This document shows positions 43,070 through 54,812 of a stretch of 64,000 nt of DNA, one piece after another (positions within the stretch are counted from its first letter, which is position 1; every line of letters begins with the position of its first letter). The translations under genes were made by a program, and so were the position numbers. The notes below the pieces were generated by a model. It made no database searches and had not been told where the DNA came from. It saw only the letters and a list, made by a program, of their open reading frames with translations. Location: assembly GCF_000633355.1 (NCBI RefSeq), contig NZ_AYMQ01000056.1, forward strand, positions 62,001-126,000. Direction: 5' to 3'. This DNA is from Serratia sp. H1w (GTDB taxonomy: Bacteria; Pseudomonadota; Gammaproteobacteria; Enterobacterales; Enterobacteriaceae).

Positions 43070-43839
43070 TCGCTGCTGGCCTCGTCGTCTCCTTTTAGCC
43101 GTTGCCACAGGCTGCCCAGCGTTTCGTATGCCGCCCGCTCGCTGTGTCCAAGGAACATGGCAGAAGGCATCACCCGATCCCAGATATTCAACGGTGAGGT
43201 AATGGCCAGCTGATTGGCCGGAGCCGGGATAGGATGCAGGCCTTGGGCCTCGAAGAAGCGCATGGCACGCGGCAGGTGATTAGCGGATGTCACCAGCAAA
43301 AACGGCTGTTGTCCCACCAATTTAGCGACCTCTGCCGCTTCTTGCTCGGTATCTCGCGGGCGATCTACCAGTACGATGTCGCTGGCTGGCACGCCCAGGC
43401 TTTCAGCCACCAGCGCTGCGGTAGCCGCGCTGCTTCGCGTTTTCGCGCCTTTTCCACCGGTGAAGACCAGCTTGCTACCTGGGTGTGACAGGTATAGCCT
43501 GACGCCTTCCGTCACCCGTGGCAGGCTGTTGTTGAGCAGGTTGGAACTGGGTGCCCAGTCTGGGTTATAGGTGTAACCACCGCCCAGCACCACGATATAG
43601 TCAACCGGGCCGTTGCCCCGATAGGTTGGGTAGCTGGCTTCCAGTGGCCGCAACAGGCGGTCGGCGACCGGTTGCAGGCTGAGCAGCAGCAACAGCAGCC
43701 AGCTCAGGCTTAACATGACTTTGCCGCTTTTCTGCCAGCGGGTAAACCACAGCAGCAATAGTGCCAGCCCCATGATCAACAGCAGCGCGGGTAGCGGCAT
43801 CATCAGGTTGCCAATAAATTTTTTCAGGTGAAATAACAT
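43066..43839 (-). CDS. elyC: ElyC (YcbC), envelope biogenesis factor, DUF218
   Basis: A 257-aa inner-membrane protein with two N-terminal TM helices and a periplasmic DUF218 domain (about 75-230). Landmarks are DYIVVLGGGYTYNPDWAPSS, GSKLVFTGG and LVTSANHLPRAMRFFE. E. coli ElyC supports peptidoglycan synthesis and undecaprenyl phosphate use at low temperature. The start is ATG 43839 (MLFHLKKFIGNLM), as in E. coli; a TTG one codon earlier is the alternative. Divergent from cmoM across a 152-nt region. Confidence 0.92.
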   Translation of the reverse strand: MLFHLKKFIGNLMMPLPALLLIMGLALLLLWFTRWQKSGKVMLSLSWLLLLLLSLQPVADRLLRPLEASYPTYRGNGPVDYIVVLGGGYTYNPDWAPSSNLLNNSLPRVTEGVRLYLSHPGSKLVFTGGKGAKTRSSAATAALVAESLGVPASDIVLVDRPRDTEQEAAEVAKLVGQQPFLLVTSANHLPRAMRFFEAQGLHPIPAPANQLAITSPLNIWDRVMPSAMFLGHSERAAYETLGSLWQRLKGDDEASSD

Positions 43840-43991
43840 CAAAAATCAGGTCCTTTTGGGCGAAAAAGCGACATCTGGCCGCATTCATGCTGCAAGAAGA
43901 TTTATTCTAAGCCAGTCTGTGCCAAAATAGCAGGTTTGAATGGGCAGGCGTTTTGCCGCAGGCCAAGATTTAATCAGCGGAGCCGTAGTCC

Positions 43992-44777
43992 ATGCAGGAT
44001 CGCAATTTTGACGATATTGCCGAGAAGTTTGCGCGTAATATTTACGGCACCACCAAGGGAAAAATCCGTCAGGCGGTGGTCTGGCAGGATCTGACCACGC
44101 TGCTGGCCCAGTTGCCGCAGCGGCCACTGCGCATTCTGGATGCCGGTGGGGGCGAAGGCCATATGGCCTGCCAACTGGCAGAATTAGGACATCAGGTCTT
44201 GTTGTGCGATCTTTCTGGTGAGATGATCCAACGCGCCGCGTTGCTTGCCGAGCAGAAAGGTGTGAGCCACAACATGCAATTCATACAAAGTTCGGCACAA
44301 GAGATCGGTCAGCATTTGGCACAGCCGGTTGATCTGATATTGTTCCATGCCGTGTTGGAGTGGATCGCCGAACCGCAGGTGGCATTACAGGCGTTGTTTG
44401 ACTGCCTGGTGCCCGGCGGCGCGCTATCATTGATGTTCTTTAATGCCAACGGTCTGTTGATGCGTAACGTGGTGTTGGGGAATTTCCAACTGGTGGATCC
44501 CGAGGTCAGACGGCGTCGCAAGCGCTCGCTGTCGCCGCAGTATCCACACAGCCCACCGCTGGTCTACGGCTGGCTGGAGCAGATGGGCATGCAGATTTCA
44601 GGGAAAACCGGCGTGAGGGTTTTCCATGATTATCTGCAAAGCAGGCAGTTGCAGACACAAAAATTTGAAGAACTGCTGGCGCTTGAACAGCACTATTGTC
44701 GGCAAGAGCCGTACGTGAGTTTGGGGCGCTATATTCACGTCATGGCGCATAAACCGAACCTGAAGGACGAACTATGA
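43992..44777 (+). CDS. cmoM: CmoM (SmtA), tRNA cmo5U34 carboxyl methyltransferase
   Basis: A 261-aa class I SAM methyltransferase that methylates 5-carboxymethoxyuridine at the wobble base. SAM motif I is [11 protein letters not shown] (about residues 51-61), and motif II is [10 protein letters not shown]. The sequence begins [23 protein letters not shown], nearly the same as E. coli. The stop overlaps mukF by 4 nt (ATGA); the gene leads the conserved cmoM-mukFEB operon. Confidence 0.95.
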   Translation: MQDRNFDDIAEKFARNIYGTTKGKIRQAVVWQDLTTLLAQLPQRPLRILDAGGGEGHMACQLAELGHQVLLCDLSGEMIQRAALLAEQKGVSHNMQFIQSSAQEIGQHLAQPVDLILFHAVLEWIAEPQVALQALFDCLVPGGALSLMFFNANGLLMRNVVLGNFQLVDPEVRRRRKRSLSPQYPHSPPLVYGWLEQMGMQISGKTGVRVFHDYLQSRQLQTQKFEELLALEQHYCRQEPYVSLGRYIHVMAHKPNLKDEL

Positions 44778-46096
44778 GTGAATTTTCCCAGACAGTACCC
44801 GAACTGGTCGCCTGGGCACGGAAAAATGATTTCTCTATTTCGCTCCCCACTGAGCGTCTTGCGTTTTTGCTGGCTATCGCCACGTTAAATGGTGAGCGGC
44901 TGGACGGCGAGATGAGCGAAGGTGAGCTGGTTGATGCATTTCGCCATGTCAGCAAAGGGTTTGAACAGACGCATGAAACGGTGGCGATCCGCGCCAACAA
45001 TGCGATTAACGACATGGTGCGCCAGCGCCTGTTGAACCGCTTTACCAGCGAGTTGGCGGATGGCAATGCCATCTATCGTCTGACGCCGCTGGGCATTGGT
45101 ATTACCGATTACTATATCCGCCAGCGTGAGTTTTCGACCCTGCGTCTTTCCATGCAGTTGTCGATCGTGGCGGAGGAGCTGAAGCGTGCCGCAGACGCTG
45201 CCGAAGAGGGTGGCGATGATTTCCATTGGCACCGTAACGTCTTTGCCCCACTGAAATATTCGGTGGCGGAGATCTTCGACAGTATCGACCTGACCCAGCG
45301 CCTGATGGATGAACAGCAGCAGAGCGTGAAAACCGATATCGCGGCGCTGCTCAACCAGGATTGGCGTGCGGCGATCTCCAGCTGTGAGATGCTGCTGTCG
45401 GAAACCTCCGGCACCCTGCGTGAACTACAGGATACGCTGGAGGCCGCAGGTGATAAACTCCAGGCCAACCTGCTGCGTATTCAGGACGCCACGCTGGGAG
45501 AGATGGAGCTGGGCTTTGTCGACAAGCTGGTGTTTGATTTGCAAAGCAAGCTGGATCGCATCATCAGTTGGGGCCAACAGGCGATTGACCTGTGGATCGG
45601 CTATGACCGCCACGTGCACAAGTTTATCCGTACCGCGATCGATATGGATAAAAACCGCGTGTTCGCCCAGCGCCTGCGCCAATCGGTACAAAACTACTTC
45701 GATAATCCTTGGACATTGACCCATGCCAGCGCCGATCGTCTGCTCGATATGCGTGACGAAGAGTTGGCGTTGCGCAGTGAAGAGGTCACCGGGGAGTTGC
45801 CGTCAGATCTGGAATATGAAGAGTTCAGCGAAATTCGCGAACAGCTGGCCGCGATGATCGAACAGGCACTGAAGGTGTATCAAGAACAAAAAATACCGCT
45901 CAATTTAGGAGAGGTAATGCGCGATTATCTGGCGCAATATCCGCGAGTACGTCACTTTGACGTTGCCCGCATAGTGGTCGACCAGGCAGTGCGCCTTGGT
46001 GTGGCTGAAGCTGATTTTTCAGGGTTGTCCGCGCAGTGGCAGGCAATCAATGATTACGGAGCCAAGGTACAGGCCCATGTCATCGACAAATATTGA
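44774..46096 (+). CDS. mukF: MukF, kleisin subunit of MukBEF condensin
   Basis: A 440-aa kleisin; links MukB heads and binds MukE. The N-terminal winged-helix dimerisation domain starts [21 protein letters not shown] long helical middle (about 120-290) and a C-terminal winged helix that contacts the MukB head follow. Same length as E. coli MukF. Overlaps cmoM by 4 nt and mukE by 20 nt, implying coupled translation and balanced stoichiometry. Confidence 0.96.
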   Translation: MSEFSQTVPELVAWARKNDFSISLPTERLAFLLAIATLNGERLDGEMSEGELVDAFRHVSKGFEQTHETVAIRANNAINDMVRQRLLNRFTSELADGNAIYRLTPLGIGITDYYIRQREFSTLRLSMQLSIVAEELKRAADAAEEGGDDFHWHRNVFAPLKYSVAEIFDSIDLTQRLMDEQQQSVKTDIAALLNQDWRAAISSCEMLLSETSGTLRELQDTLEAAGDKLQANLLRIQDATLGEMELGFVDKLVFDLQSKLDRIISWGQQAIDLWIGYDRHVHKFIRTAIDMDKNRVFAQRLRQSVQNYFDNPWTLTHASADRLLDMRDEELALRSEEVTGELPSDLEYEEFSEIREQLAAMIEQALKVYQEQKIPLNLGEVMRDYLAQYPRVRHFDVARIVVDQAVRLGVAEADFSGLSAQWQAINDYGAKVQAHVIDKY

Positions 46097-46805
46097 ACAA
46101 GTAATGCCAGTCAAGCTGGCCAAGGCATTGTCTAACACGCTGTTTCCGGCATTAGATAGCCAATTGCGCGCAGGTCGTCACATCGGTATCGATGAGTTGG
46201 ACAACCACGCATTCCTCATGGATTTTCAAGACGAGCTGGAAGAGTTTTATACCCGTTACAGCGTCGAGCTGATCCGGGCGCCGGAAGGGTTCTTCTATTT
46301 GCGCCCGCGCTCCACCACGCTGATTCCACGTTCGGTGCTTTCCGAGCTGGACATGATGGTCGGCAAGATCCTGTGCTATCTCTACCTGAGCCCGGAACGC
46401 CTGGCGCATGAAGGGATCTTCAGCCAGCAGGAGCTGTACGATGAGCTGCTGAGCCTGGCGGATGAGAACAAGCTGCTGAAGTTCGTCAACCAGCGCTCCA
46501 CCGGTTCGGATCTCGATCGTCAGAAGCTGCACGAAAAAGTGCGCTCTTCGCTCAATCGCCTGCGCCGCTTGGGCATGGTGTATTTCATGGGCACTGACAA
46601 CAGCAAATTCCGTATTACCGAGGCGGTATTCCGCTTCGGTGCCGATGTGCGCAGCGGTGACGATCCGCGTGAAGCCCAGTTGCGGATGATCCGCGACGGT
46701 GAGGCCATGCCGGTTGAAAACAGCCTGTCACTGAACGATGAGAGCGATGCGGAAGATGCGCAGGCAGAGACCACCCCGGACAGTGCAGAGGATGAACAGG
46801 AATGA
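46077..46805 (+). CDS. mukE: MukE, condensin accessory subunit
   Basis: A 242-aa tandem winged-helix protein that binds MukF. It contains [41 protein letters not shown] and [16 protein letters not shown], all as in E. coli (234 aa). The extra length is an acidic C-terminal tail. The start is taken at ATG 46077 ([13 protein letters not shown]), preceded by AGG; ATG 46104 (MPVK) is an older alternative. The frame stays open further 5' within mukF, but that extension is not supported. Overlaps mukB by 4 nt. Confidence 0.94.
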   Translation: MSSTNIEQVMPVKLAKALSNTLFPALDSQLRAGRHIGIDELDNHAFLMDFQDELEEFYTRYSVELIRAPEGFFYLRPRSTTLIPRSVLSELDMMVGKILCYLYLSPERLAHEGIFSQQELYDELLSLADENKLLKFVNQRSTGSDLDRQKLHEKVRSSLNRLRRLGMVYFMGTDNSKFRITEAVFRFGADVRSGDDPREAQLRMIRDGEAMPVENSLSLNDESDAEDAQAETTPDSAEDEQE

Positions 46806-49800
46806 TTGAACGCGGTAAATTTCGCTCATTGACGCTGGTTAACTGGAACGGTTTCTTTGCCCGCACCTTTGATCTGGATGAGTTGGTCACCACGCTTTCG
46901 GGCGGTAACGGGGCGGGTAAGTCCACCACCATGGCGGCTTTCGTCACGGCGCTGATCCCGGATCTGACGTTGCTGCACTTTCGTAACACCACCGAAGCCG
47001 GTGCCACCAGCGGCTCACGCGACAAAGGCCTGCACGGTAAATTGCGCGCCGGTGTCTGCTACTCCACGTTGGACGTGGTCAACTCGCGCCACCAGCGTGT
47101 GGTGGTGGGGGTTCGTCTACAACAGGTAGCGGGGCGCGATCGCAAGGTTGATATCAAACCCTTCACCATTCAGGGGCTGCCAACGGCGGTACAACCGACC
47201 GAGCTGCTGACCCAGACCGTGGGCGAACGTCAGGCCCGTGTCCTGTCGTTGCAGGAGCTGAAAGAACGTGTTGAAGAGATGGAAGGGGTGCAGTTCAAGC
47301 AGTTCAACTCCATCACCGATTATCACGCCCTGATGTTTGATCTGGGGGTGCTGCCTAAGCGCCTGCGTACTTCTGCCGACCGCAGCAAGTTCTATCGCCT
47401 GATCGAAGCCTCGCTGTACGGCGGGATTTCCAGTGCCATCACGCGCTCGCTGCGTGATTACCTGCTGCCGGAAAACGGCGGTGTGCGTAAAGCGTTCCAG
47501 GATATGGAAGCCGCACTGCGCGAGAACCGCATGACGCTGGAAGCGATCCGCGTCACCCAGTCGGATCGCGATCTGTTCAAACATCTGATCTCCGAAGCGA
47601 CCTCCTATGTGGCTGCTGACTACATGCGCCACGCCAATGAACGGCGTATCCATCTCGATGGGGCGTTGGTCTTGCGCAACGAGTTGCTGAGCAGCCGTAA
47701 ACAGCTGGCTGCCGAGCAGTTCCGCCATGTCGAAATGTCGCGTGAACTGCATGAGCAAAGTGGTGCCGAATCCGATCTGGAAACCGATTATCAAGCCGCT
47801 AGCGACCACTTGAATCTGGTACAGACGGCGATGCGCCAGCAGGAAAAGATCGAGCGTTATGAAGGCGATCTGGAAGAGCTGACCTACCGTCTGGAAGAAC
47901 AGAACGAAGTCGTCGCAGAAGCAGGTGAACAGCAGGCCGAAAACGAAGCGCGTGCCGAAGCGGCGGAGCTGGAAGTTGATGAGCTGAAAAGCCAGCTCGC
48001 CGATTACCAGCAGGCGCTGGACGTGCAGCAAACCCGTGCCATTCAATATCAGCAGGCACTGCAGGCTCTTGAGCGTGCTCGTGCGCTGTGCCAGGTGCCG
48101 GATCTCACCGCCGAAAATGCCGAAGAGTGGCTGGATACATTCCAGGCGCGTGAGCAGGAAGCGACCGAGTCCCTGTTGCAACTGGAGCAGAAACTCAGTG
48201 TGGCGGACGCGGCACACAGCCAGTTCGAACAGGCTTATCAGCTGGTGGGCAAAATTGCAGGTGAAGTCAGCCGCAGTGAAGCCTGGCAGACTGCGCGTGA
48301 ACTGTTGCGTGACTGGCCTTCGCAGCAGCATCAGGCGGAGCGTGTACAGCCGTTGCGGATGCGTTTAAGCGAGTTGGAACAGCGTCTGCGCTCGCAGCAG
48401 GATGCCGAACGTCTGTTGCAGGAATTCTGTAAACGCCATGGGCAGAGCTATCAACCGGATGAGCTGGATGCCTTGCAGCAAGAGCTGGAAGAACGTTTAG
48501 AGTCGCTGTCGCAAAGCGTCAGCGATGCCGGTGAGCGCCGGATGGAAATGCGCCAAGAGCTGGAGCAAATCCAACAACGCATCAAAGAGCTGACCGCCAG
48601 GGCACCGATTTGGCTGGCCGCGCAGGATTCACTGACTCAGCTCAGCGAGCAAAGCGGTGAGGCCTTCGAAGATAGCCAGCAAGTTACCGAATACATGCAG
48701 CAACTGCTGGAGCGCGAACGCGAAACCACCGTTGAGCGTGATGAAGTGGCCAGCCGCAAGCGTGAAATAGAAGCGCAGGTCGAACGCCTCAGCCAGCCGA
48801 GTGGGGCTGAAGATCAGCGTCTGGTGACGTTGGCCGAGCGCTTTGGCGGCGTGCTGCTGTCGGAAATCTATGACGATGTCACAATTGACGACGCCCCGTA
48901 CTTCTCGGCGCTGTACGGCCCGTCGCGCCACGCCATTGTGGTGCCGGATCTATCGCTGGTGCGTGATCAACTGCAAGGTCTGGAAGACTGTCCGGAAGAT
49001 CTCTACCTGATCGAAGGGGATCCGCAGTCGTTCGATGACAGCGTGTTTGCCGTTGAAGAGCAAGACAAAGCGGTGGTGGTGAAAATCGCCGATCGCCAGT
49101 GGCGTTACTCTCGTTATCCGGAAGTGCCGTTGTTTGGCCGTGCTGCCCGCGAAAATCGTTTGGAAGTGCTGTACGCAGAGCGTGATTCGTTGGCCGAACG
49201 CTATGCCACCTTGTCATTTGACGTACAGAAAACCCAGCGTTCTCACCAGGCGTTCAGCCGCTTTATCGGTTCTCACCTTGCCGTGGCGTTTGACGCCGAT
49301 CCCGAAGCGGATATCCGTGCTCTGAACAGTCGCCGTGGTGAAATCGAGCGTGCGCTCAATAACCACGAAGCGCAGAACCAGCAGCAGCGCCAGCAATATG
49401 AGCAGGCCAAAGAGGGCATTTCCGCGCTCAACCGCCTGATACCGCTGGTGTCACTGTTAAATGATGAAACCTTGCAGGATCGTGTCGAAGAGATCCGCGA
49501 GGAAATGGAAGAAGCGCAGGATGCTGCGCGTTATATCCAACAGCACGGTGTTGCTTTAGCCAAGCTGGAGCCAGTGTTGCCGGTACTGCAAAGCGATCCG
49601 GAACAGCACGAACAGTTGCAACAGGACTATGTACAGGCTCAGGCTACCCAGCGCCAGGCCAAGCAGCAGGCCTTTGCCCTGACGGAAGTGGTGCAGCGCC
49701 GCGCGCACTTCAGCTATACCGATTCTGCCGGTATGCAGAATGCTGATAACGATCTCAACGATAAGCTGCGTCAGCGCTTGGAACATGCAGAGGCCGAACG

Positions 49801-51256
49801 TACTCGCGCGCGTGAGCAATTGCGCCAGTACCAGGCGCAGTTTACGCAATACAGCCAGGTGTTGGCCTCGCTGAAAAGCTCTTATGACGCCAAGCGCGAC
49901 ATGCTTAAAGAGCTGAGCCAGGAGCTGGTGGACATTGGCGTGCAGGCCGATGCCAATGCCGAAGCCCGTGCGCGCCAGCGTCGGGATGAATTACATGCGT
50001 CGTTGAGTAATAACCGTAATCGCCGTAATCAGTTGGAGAAGCAACTGACCTTCTGCGAAGCGGAAATGGACAGCCTGCAAAAGAGACTGCGCAAGCTGGA
50101 GCGTGATTATTACCAACTGCGTGAGCAGGTGGTGACCGCCAAAGCGGGCTGGTGTGCCGTGATGCGTATGGTGAAAGACAACGGAGTTGAACGCCGTCTG
50201 CACCGTCGTGAACTGGCCTATATGGACGGTGACGAGCTGCGTTCAATGTCGGATAAGGCGTTGGGTGCGCTGCGTCTGGCGGTGGCGGATAACGAACATC
50301 TGCGCGACGTACTGCGCCTGTCGGAAGATCCCAAACGGCCTGAGCGCAAGATCCAGTTCTTCATCGCGGTTTATCAGCATCTGCGCGAGCGTATCCGTCA
50401 GGATATTATCCGTACCGACGATCCGGTTGAAGCCATCGAACAGATGGAGATCGAACTGGGTCGTCTGACCGAAGAGTTGACCGCGCGTGAGCAAAAACTG
50501 GCGATCAGTTCGAAGAGCGTGGCGAACATTATCCGCAAGACCATCCAGCGCGAGCAGAACCGTATCCGGATGCTCAACCAGGGGTTGCAAGCGGTGTCCT
50601 TCGGCCAGGTGAAGAGTGTGCGGTTGAACGTCAACGTACGCGAAGCGCATGCCACCTTGCTGGACGTGCTCTCCGAACAGCAGGAACAGCACCAGGATCT
50701 GTTCAACAGCAACCGCCTGACCTTCTCGGAGGCCTTGGCCAAACTGTATCAGCGTCTGAATCCGCAGATCGACATGGGCCAGCGCACGCCGCAAACCATC
50801 GGTGAAGAGCTGCTTGATTACCGTAACTACCTGGAGCTGGAAGTGGAAGTTTTCCGTGGTTCCGACGGTTGGCTACGTGCAGAAAGTGGTGCGCTGTCCA
50901 CCGGGGAAGCGATCGGTACAGGCATGTCGATTCTGGTCATGGTGGTACAGAGCTGGGAAGAGGAATCACGCCGCCTGCGGGGTAAAGATATTTCGCCTTG
51001 CCGTTTGCTGTTCCTTGATGAAGCCGCGCGCCTGGATGCCAAATCCATCGCCACGCTGTTTGAGCTGTGCGATCGTCTGGAGATGCAGCTGATTATCGCC
51101 GCGCCAGAAAACATCAGCCCGGAAAAAGGCACTACCTATAAACTGGTGCGTAAGGTGTTCCAGAATCACGAGCATGTGCACGTGGTGGGCCTGCGCGGAT
51201 TTGCCAGTGAACAACCGGCTTTGGGCGCAGTAGCGACAGAAACGTCGCAAAGCTAA
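46802..51256 (+). CDS. mukB: MukB, SMC-like chromosome condensin ATPase
   Basis: The SMC-type ATPase of the condensin MukBEF; it compacts chromosomes and works with topoisomerase IV. It has 1484 aa; E. coli has 1486. Walker [10 protein letters not shown] is at residues 34-42. Long coiled coils (about 340-640 and 780-1100) flank a hinge near 650-780 ([17 protein letters not shown]). The C-terminal head has a signature-like [11 protein letters not shown] and Walker [13 protein letters not shown] (near 1404). A terminator ends the operon 20 nt later. MukBEF plus Dam/SeqA-type enterics is consistent with the assigned taxonomy. Confidence 0.97.
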   Translation: MIERGKFRSLTLVNWNGFFARTFDLDELVTTLSGGNGAGKSTTMAAFVTALIPDLTLLHFRNTTEAGATSGSRDKGLHGKLRAGVCYSTLDVVNSRHQRVVVGVRLQQVAGRDRKVDIKPFTIQGLPTAVQPTELLTQTVGERQARVLSLQELKERVEEMEGVQFKQFNSITDYHALMFDLGVLPKRLRTSADRSKFYRLIEASLYGGISSAITRSLRDYLLPENGGVRKAFQDMEAALRENRMTLEAIRVTQSDRDLFKHLISEATSYVAADYMRHANERRIHLDGALVLRNELLSSRKQLAAEQFRHVEMSRELHEQSGAESDLETDYQAASDHLNLVQTAMRQQEKIERYEGDLEELTYRLEEQNEVVAEAGEQQAENEARAEAAELEVDELKSQLADYQQALDVQQTRAIQYQQALQALERARALCQVPDLTAENAEEWLDTFQAREQEATESLLQLEQKLSVADAAHSQFEQAYQLVGKIAGEVSRSEAWQTARELLRDWPSQQHQAERVQPLRMRLSELEQRLRSQQDAERLLQEFCKRHGQSYQPDELDALQQELEERLESLSQSVSDAGERRMEMRQELEQIQQRIKELTARAPIWLAAQDSLTQLSEQSGEAFEDSQQVTEYMQQLLERERETTVERDEVASRKREIEAQVERLSQPSGAEDQRLVTLAERFGGVLLSEIYDDVTIDDAPYFSALYGPSRHAIVVPDLSLVRDQLQGLEDCPEDLYLIEGDPQSFDDSVFAVEEQDKAVVVKIADRQWRYSRYPEVPLFGRAARENRLEVLYAERDSLAERYATLSFDVQKTQRSHQAFSRFIGSHLAVAFDADPEADIRALNSRRGEIERALNNHEAQNQQQRQQYEQAKEGISALNRLIPLVSLLNDETLQDRVEEIREEMEEAQDAARYIQQHGVALAKLEPVLPVLQSDPEQHEQLQQDYVQAQATQRQAKQQAFALTEVVQRRAHFSYTDSAGMQNADNDLNDKLRQRLEHAEAERTRAREQLRQYQAQFTQYSQVLASLKSSYDAKRDMLKELSQELVDIGVQADANAEARARQRRDELHASLSNNRNRRNQLEKQLTFCEAEMDSLQKRLRKLERDYYQLREQVVTAKAGWCAVMRMVKDNGVERRLHRRELAYMDGDELRSMSDKALGALRLAVADNEHLRDVLRLSEDPKRPERKIQFFIAVYQHLRERIRQDIIRTDDPVEAIEQMEIELGRLTEELTAREQKLAISSKSVANIIRKTIQREQNRIRMLNQGLQAVSFGQVKSVRLNVNVREAHATLLDVLSEQQEQHQDLFNSNRLTFSEALAKLYQRLNPQIDMGQRTPQTIGEELLDYRNYLELEVEVFRGSDGWLRAESGALSTGEAIGTGMSILVMVVQSWEEESRRLRGKDISPCRLLFLDEAARLDAKSIATLFELCDRLEMQLIIAAPENISPEKGTTYKLVRKVFQNHEHVHVVGLRGFASEQPALGAVATETSQS

Positions 51257-51276
51257 AAAAACGCCCTATAAATCTG

Positions 51277-51307
51277 AAAATAGCCACCTTTTGGTGGCTA
51301 TTTTTTT
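51277..51307 (+). terminator. Intrinsic terminator of the muk operon
   Basis: AAAATAGCCACC, loop TTTT, GGTGGCTATTTT and three more Ts: a 12-bp stem with a long U-tract. Confidence 0.93.
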
Positions 51308-51460
51308 GCGCTACGAGGATGATAGGCCTGTTTTTTTTCCGGTGGTATGCCGGGATGACGGAGTTATTTACGGTGCTCAGAGCAAAAGCGCCGTTCTGTT
51401 TGTATACTGAAACTAATAATAGTCTGTGCGGTATTTTTGTGAGCCTACAGGGGGCAAGGG

Positions 51461-53308
51461 ATGTTGCTTAAAAATGGAAACTCAGTACGACGTCTGGCAT
51501 TGAGTTGCGCAATCGCGTGTGGTTTTGCCGTGTCGTTTTCCGCATGGGCAACTGTACCGGCGTTGCCGGTGGTGTCATCATCATCGGGGATGTCCGTGGC
51601 ACAAAGTCGTGCCGAACTGCTTGCGGCGTTGCCGAAAAGCGTAGTGCCGTATTATCTCTCTACCTTGGCACCGCTGTATGCCGCCAACCAGATGCAGCCT
51701 ATGTGGCAGGATCGGGAAGCGGTGCTGCAATTTCAGCAGCAACTGGCCGAGCTGGCGATTTCTGGTGTACAACCACAATTTACCCAGTGGGTAAAACTGC
51801 TGACCGATCCGGCTATCACCGATATGGCGCGTGATATTGTGCTGTCGGATGCCATGCTGGGTTATTTGCAGTTTGTGTCCTCGATCGGGGCCAACGGCAA
51901 TAACTGGCTGTACAGCAATATTCCTTACAAGCTGAGCGTGCCAGCGAATACGGTGATTAACCAGTGGCAGCTCTCGATGCATCAGGGAAAAACGCTGGCT
52001 TATGTCAACTCGTTGGCTCCGCAACATCCTCAGTACGCCAAAATGCATCAGGCACTGCGTGAGATGCTGGCCGATGGTCGTCCGTGGCCGCAAATGGCCA
52101 ATGGGGCAAGCCTGCGCCCTGGGCAACTCAGCGACGATATTCCCGCGCTGCGTGATATTCTGGCACGTACCGGTATGCTAAGCGCCAGCCCGGCGAAGAG
52201 CGCTTCACCAGAGCCTGAAGTGACCAATGCAAGTGCCGCGACCCCGGCAGCGGATGACGATCTCTCGGTGGATGAAGAGAAGACCCGCGATACCGCAGGG
52301 AGCGTCGTCAGCCCGGCAGCGGCACCAATCAAAGATCTTGCTCCATCTCCAGAGGCGACCGCACAGGTACAACCTGCCAGCCCGGTTTCGGTAACGGATA
52401 ATCGTTACACGGATGATCTGGTGGAAGGGGTGAAACGCTTCCAGACCTGGCAAGGGCTGACGCCTGATGGCGTCATCGGTACCCGGACGCGTGAATGGCT
52501 GAACGTTTCGCCACAAACGCGGGCTTCACTGCTGGCGTTGAACATCCAGCGCCTGCGCATTCTGCCAGGGCATGTGGATACCGGCATTATGGTCAACATC
52601 CCTAACTACTCGCTCACCTATTATCTCAATGGTAACGAAGTATTGTCTTCGCGAGTGATTGTTGGCCGCCCAAGCCGCAAAACACCGCTGATGAGCAGCG
52701 CGCTGAATAACGTGGTGGTCAACCCGCCATGGAATGTGCCGACCAAACTGATCCGTGAAGATATCGTGCCCAAGGCAATGCGTGATGCCAGCTATTTCCA
52801 GAAACACGGCTACCGGGTGTTCTCTGGCTGGAGCAATGATGCAGAAGCTATCGATCCGGCCATGATTGACTGGGCGGTGGTTTCACCGCGTAATTTCCCT
52901 TACCGTATCCAGCAGGCTCCAGGGGCCACCAACTCATTGGGGCGCTTCAAGTTTAACATGCCAAGCTCGGATGCCATCTACCTGCACGACACGCCGAACC
53001 ATGGCCTGTTCCAGAAAGATATCCGCGCGTTAAGCTCTGGCTGCGTACGCGTCAACAAGGCCTCCGATCTGGCCAATATGCTGTTGCAGGATGCTGGTTG
53101 GAATAACACGCGTGTCTCTTCCACACTGAAAGGCGGTAACACGACGTACGTGAACATCCGTCAGCGTATTCCGGTTCAGCTGTATTACCTGACCGCCTGG
53201 ATTTCGGAAGACGGCAAACCGCAGTTCCGCACAGATATTTACAATTATGATGCGACAGTGAGATCCGGTGCACAAATTTTGGCTCAGGCCGAAAAATTGA
53301 TGCAATAA
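51461..53308 (+). CDS. ldtD: LdtD (YcbB), L,D-transpeptidase
   Basis: Makes 3-3 mDAP crosslinks in peptidoglycan, bypassing PBPs. It has 615 aa, the E. coli length. A signal peptide ends near SAWA (about residue 30). A scaffold domain with peptidoglycan-binding repeat ([20 protein letters not shown]) precedes the YkuD catalytic domain. The nucleophile is Cys528 in SSGCVRV, with HDTPNHGLF upstream. An Ala/Pro/Ser/Glu-rich insert (about 245-310) differs from E. coli. AAGGG before ATG 51461. The stress-response mepK gene follows. Confidence 0.94.
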   Translation: MLLKNGNSVRRLALSCAIACGFAVSFSAWATVPALPVVSSSSGMSVAQSRAELLAALPKSVVPYYLSTLAPLYAANQMQPMWQDREAVLQFQQQLAELAISGVQPQFTQWVKLLTDPAITDMARDIVLSDAMLGYLQFVSSIGANGNNWLYSNIPYKLSVPANTVINQWQLSMHQGKTLAYVNSLAPQHPQYAKMHQALREMLADGRPWPQMANGASLRPGQLSDDIPALRDILARTGMLSASPAKSASPEPEVTNASAATPAADDDLSVDEEKTRDTAGSVVSPAAAPIKDLAPSPEATAQVQPASPVSVTDNRYTDDLVEGVKRFQTWQGLTPDGVIGTRTREWLNVSPQTRASLLALNIQRLRILPGHVDTGIMVNIPNYSLTYYLNGNEVLSSRVIVGRPSRKTPLMSSALNNVVVNPPWNVPTKLIREDIVPKAMRDASYFQKHGYRVFSGWSNDAEAIDPAMIDWAVVSPRNFPYRIQQAPGATNSLGRFKFNMPSSDAIYLHDTPNHGLFQKDIRALSSGCVRVNKASDLANMLLQDAGWNNTRVSSTLKGGNTTYVNIRQRIPVQLYYLTAWISEDGKPQFRTDIYNYDATVRSGAQILAQAEKLMQ

Positions 53309-53351
53309 ATGCAGTAATTCTAGATAAATAACGGTCTGAATGTCTGGCTAG

Positions 53352-53382
53352 TTACCAGCACTCTTTTTGTGAGTGCTGGTAA
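53352..53382 (+). terminator. Long hairpin after ldtD
   Basis: TTACCAGCACTC (53352-53363) and GAGTGCTGGTAA (53371-53382) make a perfect 12-bp stem with loop TTTTTGT. It lacks a following T-run, so it may be a rho-assisted or stabilising 3' hairpin. Confidence 0.65.
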
Positions 53383-53484
53383 ACCACGGCGTATCGCGGG
53401 TTGACTCCGCATACGCTGGCGGTTATGGTTCGGGCAGTGCGCAGTTTTGTGCATATATTTTGACATTCTTGCCGGGTTTAAGTC

Positions 53485-54033
53485 ATGGACAAAATTGATC
53501 ATCATCGCCGTAAATGGCTGGCGTTAGGTAGCGCCGCCGTGGGTATCGCGCTGCTCCCAGGGCAGGCGTTGGCCAGTATTTCTACCTCTCGTCCACGTAT
53601 TCTATTGTTGAACAACCTCAATACCGGCGAATCCATCAAGGCCGAGTTCTTCAACGGAAAAGGTTACAATAAAGAAGAATTGGCGCGCTTGAACCATATC
53701 TTCCGTGACTATCGGGCCAACAAGGTCAAGAGCATCGACCCGGCTCTGTTTGACCATCTCTATCGCCTAAAGGTGATGCTGGGTACCAGTAAACCGGTAC
53801 AACTGATTTCCGGCTACCGCTCTATGGCGACCAATACCGAAATGCGTGAGCACAGCCGTGGCGTGGCCAAACAGAGCTACCACACCAAAGGCCAGGCGAT
53901 GGATTTCCATATCGAAGGGATCCAACTGAGCAATATCCGCAAGGCCGCGTTAAAAATGCGTGCTGGCGGGGTAGGCTATTATCCACGTAGTAACTTTGTG
54001 CACATCGATACCGGCCCGGTGCGGACCTGGTAA
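53485..54033 (+). CDS. mepK: MepK (YcbK), peptidoglycan L,D-endopeptidase
   Basis: A 182-aa M15A-type zinc hydrolase (DUF882) that cleaves 3-3 (and some 4-3) crosslinks. Tat-type leader: HHRRKWLALGSAAVG in the first 25 residues, cleaved near ALA. Zinc ligands are expected at SYHTKGQAMDF (His, Asp) and NFVHIDTG (His). LISGYRS is a fold landmark. Its pairing with ldtD, which makes the same bond, fits a cut-and-build module. About the same length as E. coli MepK. Confidence 0.94.
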   Translation: MDKIDHHRRKWLALGSAAVGIALLPGQALASISTSRPRILLLNNLNTGESIKAEFFNGKGYNKEELARLNHIFRDYRANKVKSIDPALFDHLYRLKVMLGTSKPVQLISGYRSMATNTEMREHSRGVAKQSYHTKGQAMDFHIEGIQLSNIRKAALKMRAGGVGYYPRSNFVHIDTGPVRTW

Positions 54034-54101
54034 TCATTGTGCATCATGATCGGTGAATGGCACCCGTCCTTTGGACGCGGTGCCGTTGTCGTTGGAGTTT
54101 T

Positions 54102-54749
54102 ATGAAATACCATATTATCCCCGTAACGGCGTTCAGCCAGAACTGTACGCTTATCTGGTGTGACGTGACCAAACAGGCGGCACTGGTCGATCCTGGTGGT
54201 GACCCGGAAAAAATAAAGGCTGCCGTTGCCGAAAAGGGCGTGCAGGTCAGCCAGGTCCTGTTGACGCACGGCCATCTTGATCATGTAGGTGCAGCGGCAG
54301 AAATGGCCGAGTATTATCAGGTGCCCATCTATGGGCCGGATAAAGAAGACGCCTTCTGGCTTGAAGGCTTGCCAGCGCAGAGCCGTATGTTTGGCCTTGA
54401 TGAGTGCGCCGCTCTCACACCGACCCAGTGGTTGGAAGAGGGGGATAAAGTGCAGGTGGGCGAGATGTTGCTGAACGTGCTGCATTGCCCTGGTCATACG
54501 CCTGGCCATATTGTTTTTATCAACGAACAGTCACGCCTGGCGTTAGTGGGCGATGTATTGTTTAACGGTGGCGTTGGTCGCAGTGATTTCCCACGTGGTG
54601 ACCATCAGGCGCTGATCGCTTCGATCCGCAACAAATTGCTGCCTCAGGGCGACGACATGGCGTTTATTCCAGGACATGGCCCGATGTCTACCTTTGGCCA
54701 AGAACGTCAAACCAATCCCTTCCTGCGCGAAGAACCGGCTATCTGGTAA
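54102..54749 (+). CDS. gloC: GloC (YcbL), type II glyoxalase (hydroxyacylglutathione hydrolase)
   Basis: A 215-aa metallo-beta-lactamase-fold hydrolase acting on S-D-lactoylglutathione in methylglyoxal detoxification. Metal ligands lie in [12 protein letters not shown] (THxHxDH), HCPGHTPGH and LVGDVLF. It is the short type lacking the C-terminal domain of GloB. The start ATG 54102 ([15 protein letters not shown]) equals E. coli; an earlier frame-open GTG is rejected. GGAG 6 nt before. Confidence 0.94.
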   Translation: MKYHIIPVTAFSQNCTLIWCDVTKQAALVDPGGDPEKIKAAVAEKGVQVSQVLLTHGHLDHVGAAAEMAEYYQVPIYGPDKEDAFWLEGLPAQSRMFGLDECAALTPTQWLEEGDKVQVGEMLLNVLHCPGHTPGHIVFINEQSRLALVGDVLFNGGVGRSDFPRGDHQALIASIRNKLLPQGDDMAFIPGHGPMSTFGQERQTNPFLREEPAIW

Positions 54750-54772
54750 CGGAGTTTGGCTGTCAAAATAAC

Positions 54773-54797
54773 AAAGGGGCGCTAATGCGCCCCTTTT
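54773..54797. terminator. Bidirectional terminator between gloC and aspC
   Basis: AAAGGGGCGC, loop TAAT, GCGCCCCTTT plus T: A-run on the left, T-run on the right. It serves convergent gloC and aspC. Confidence 0.9.
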
Positions 54798-54812
54798 CAA
54801 TGCTAAATCCGC

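Noticed and set aside
47117-48331. Open frame of 404 codons antisense to mukB
   Set aside because: Coiled-coil codon use of mukB (many GAG, CTG, CAG) leaves few antisense stops; composition is not protein-like.
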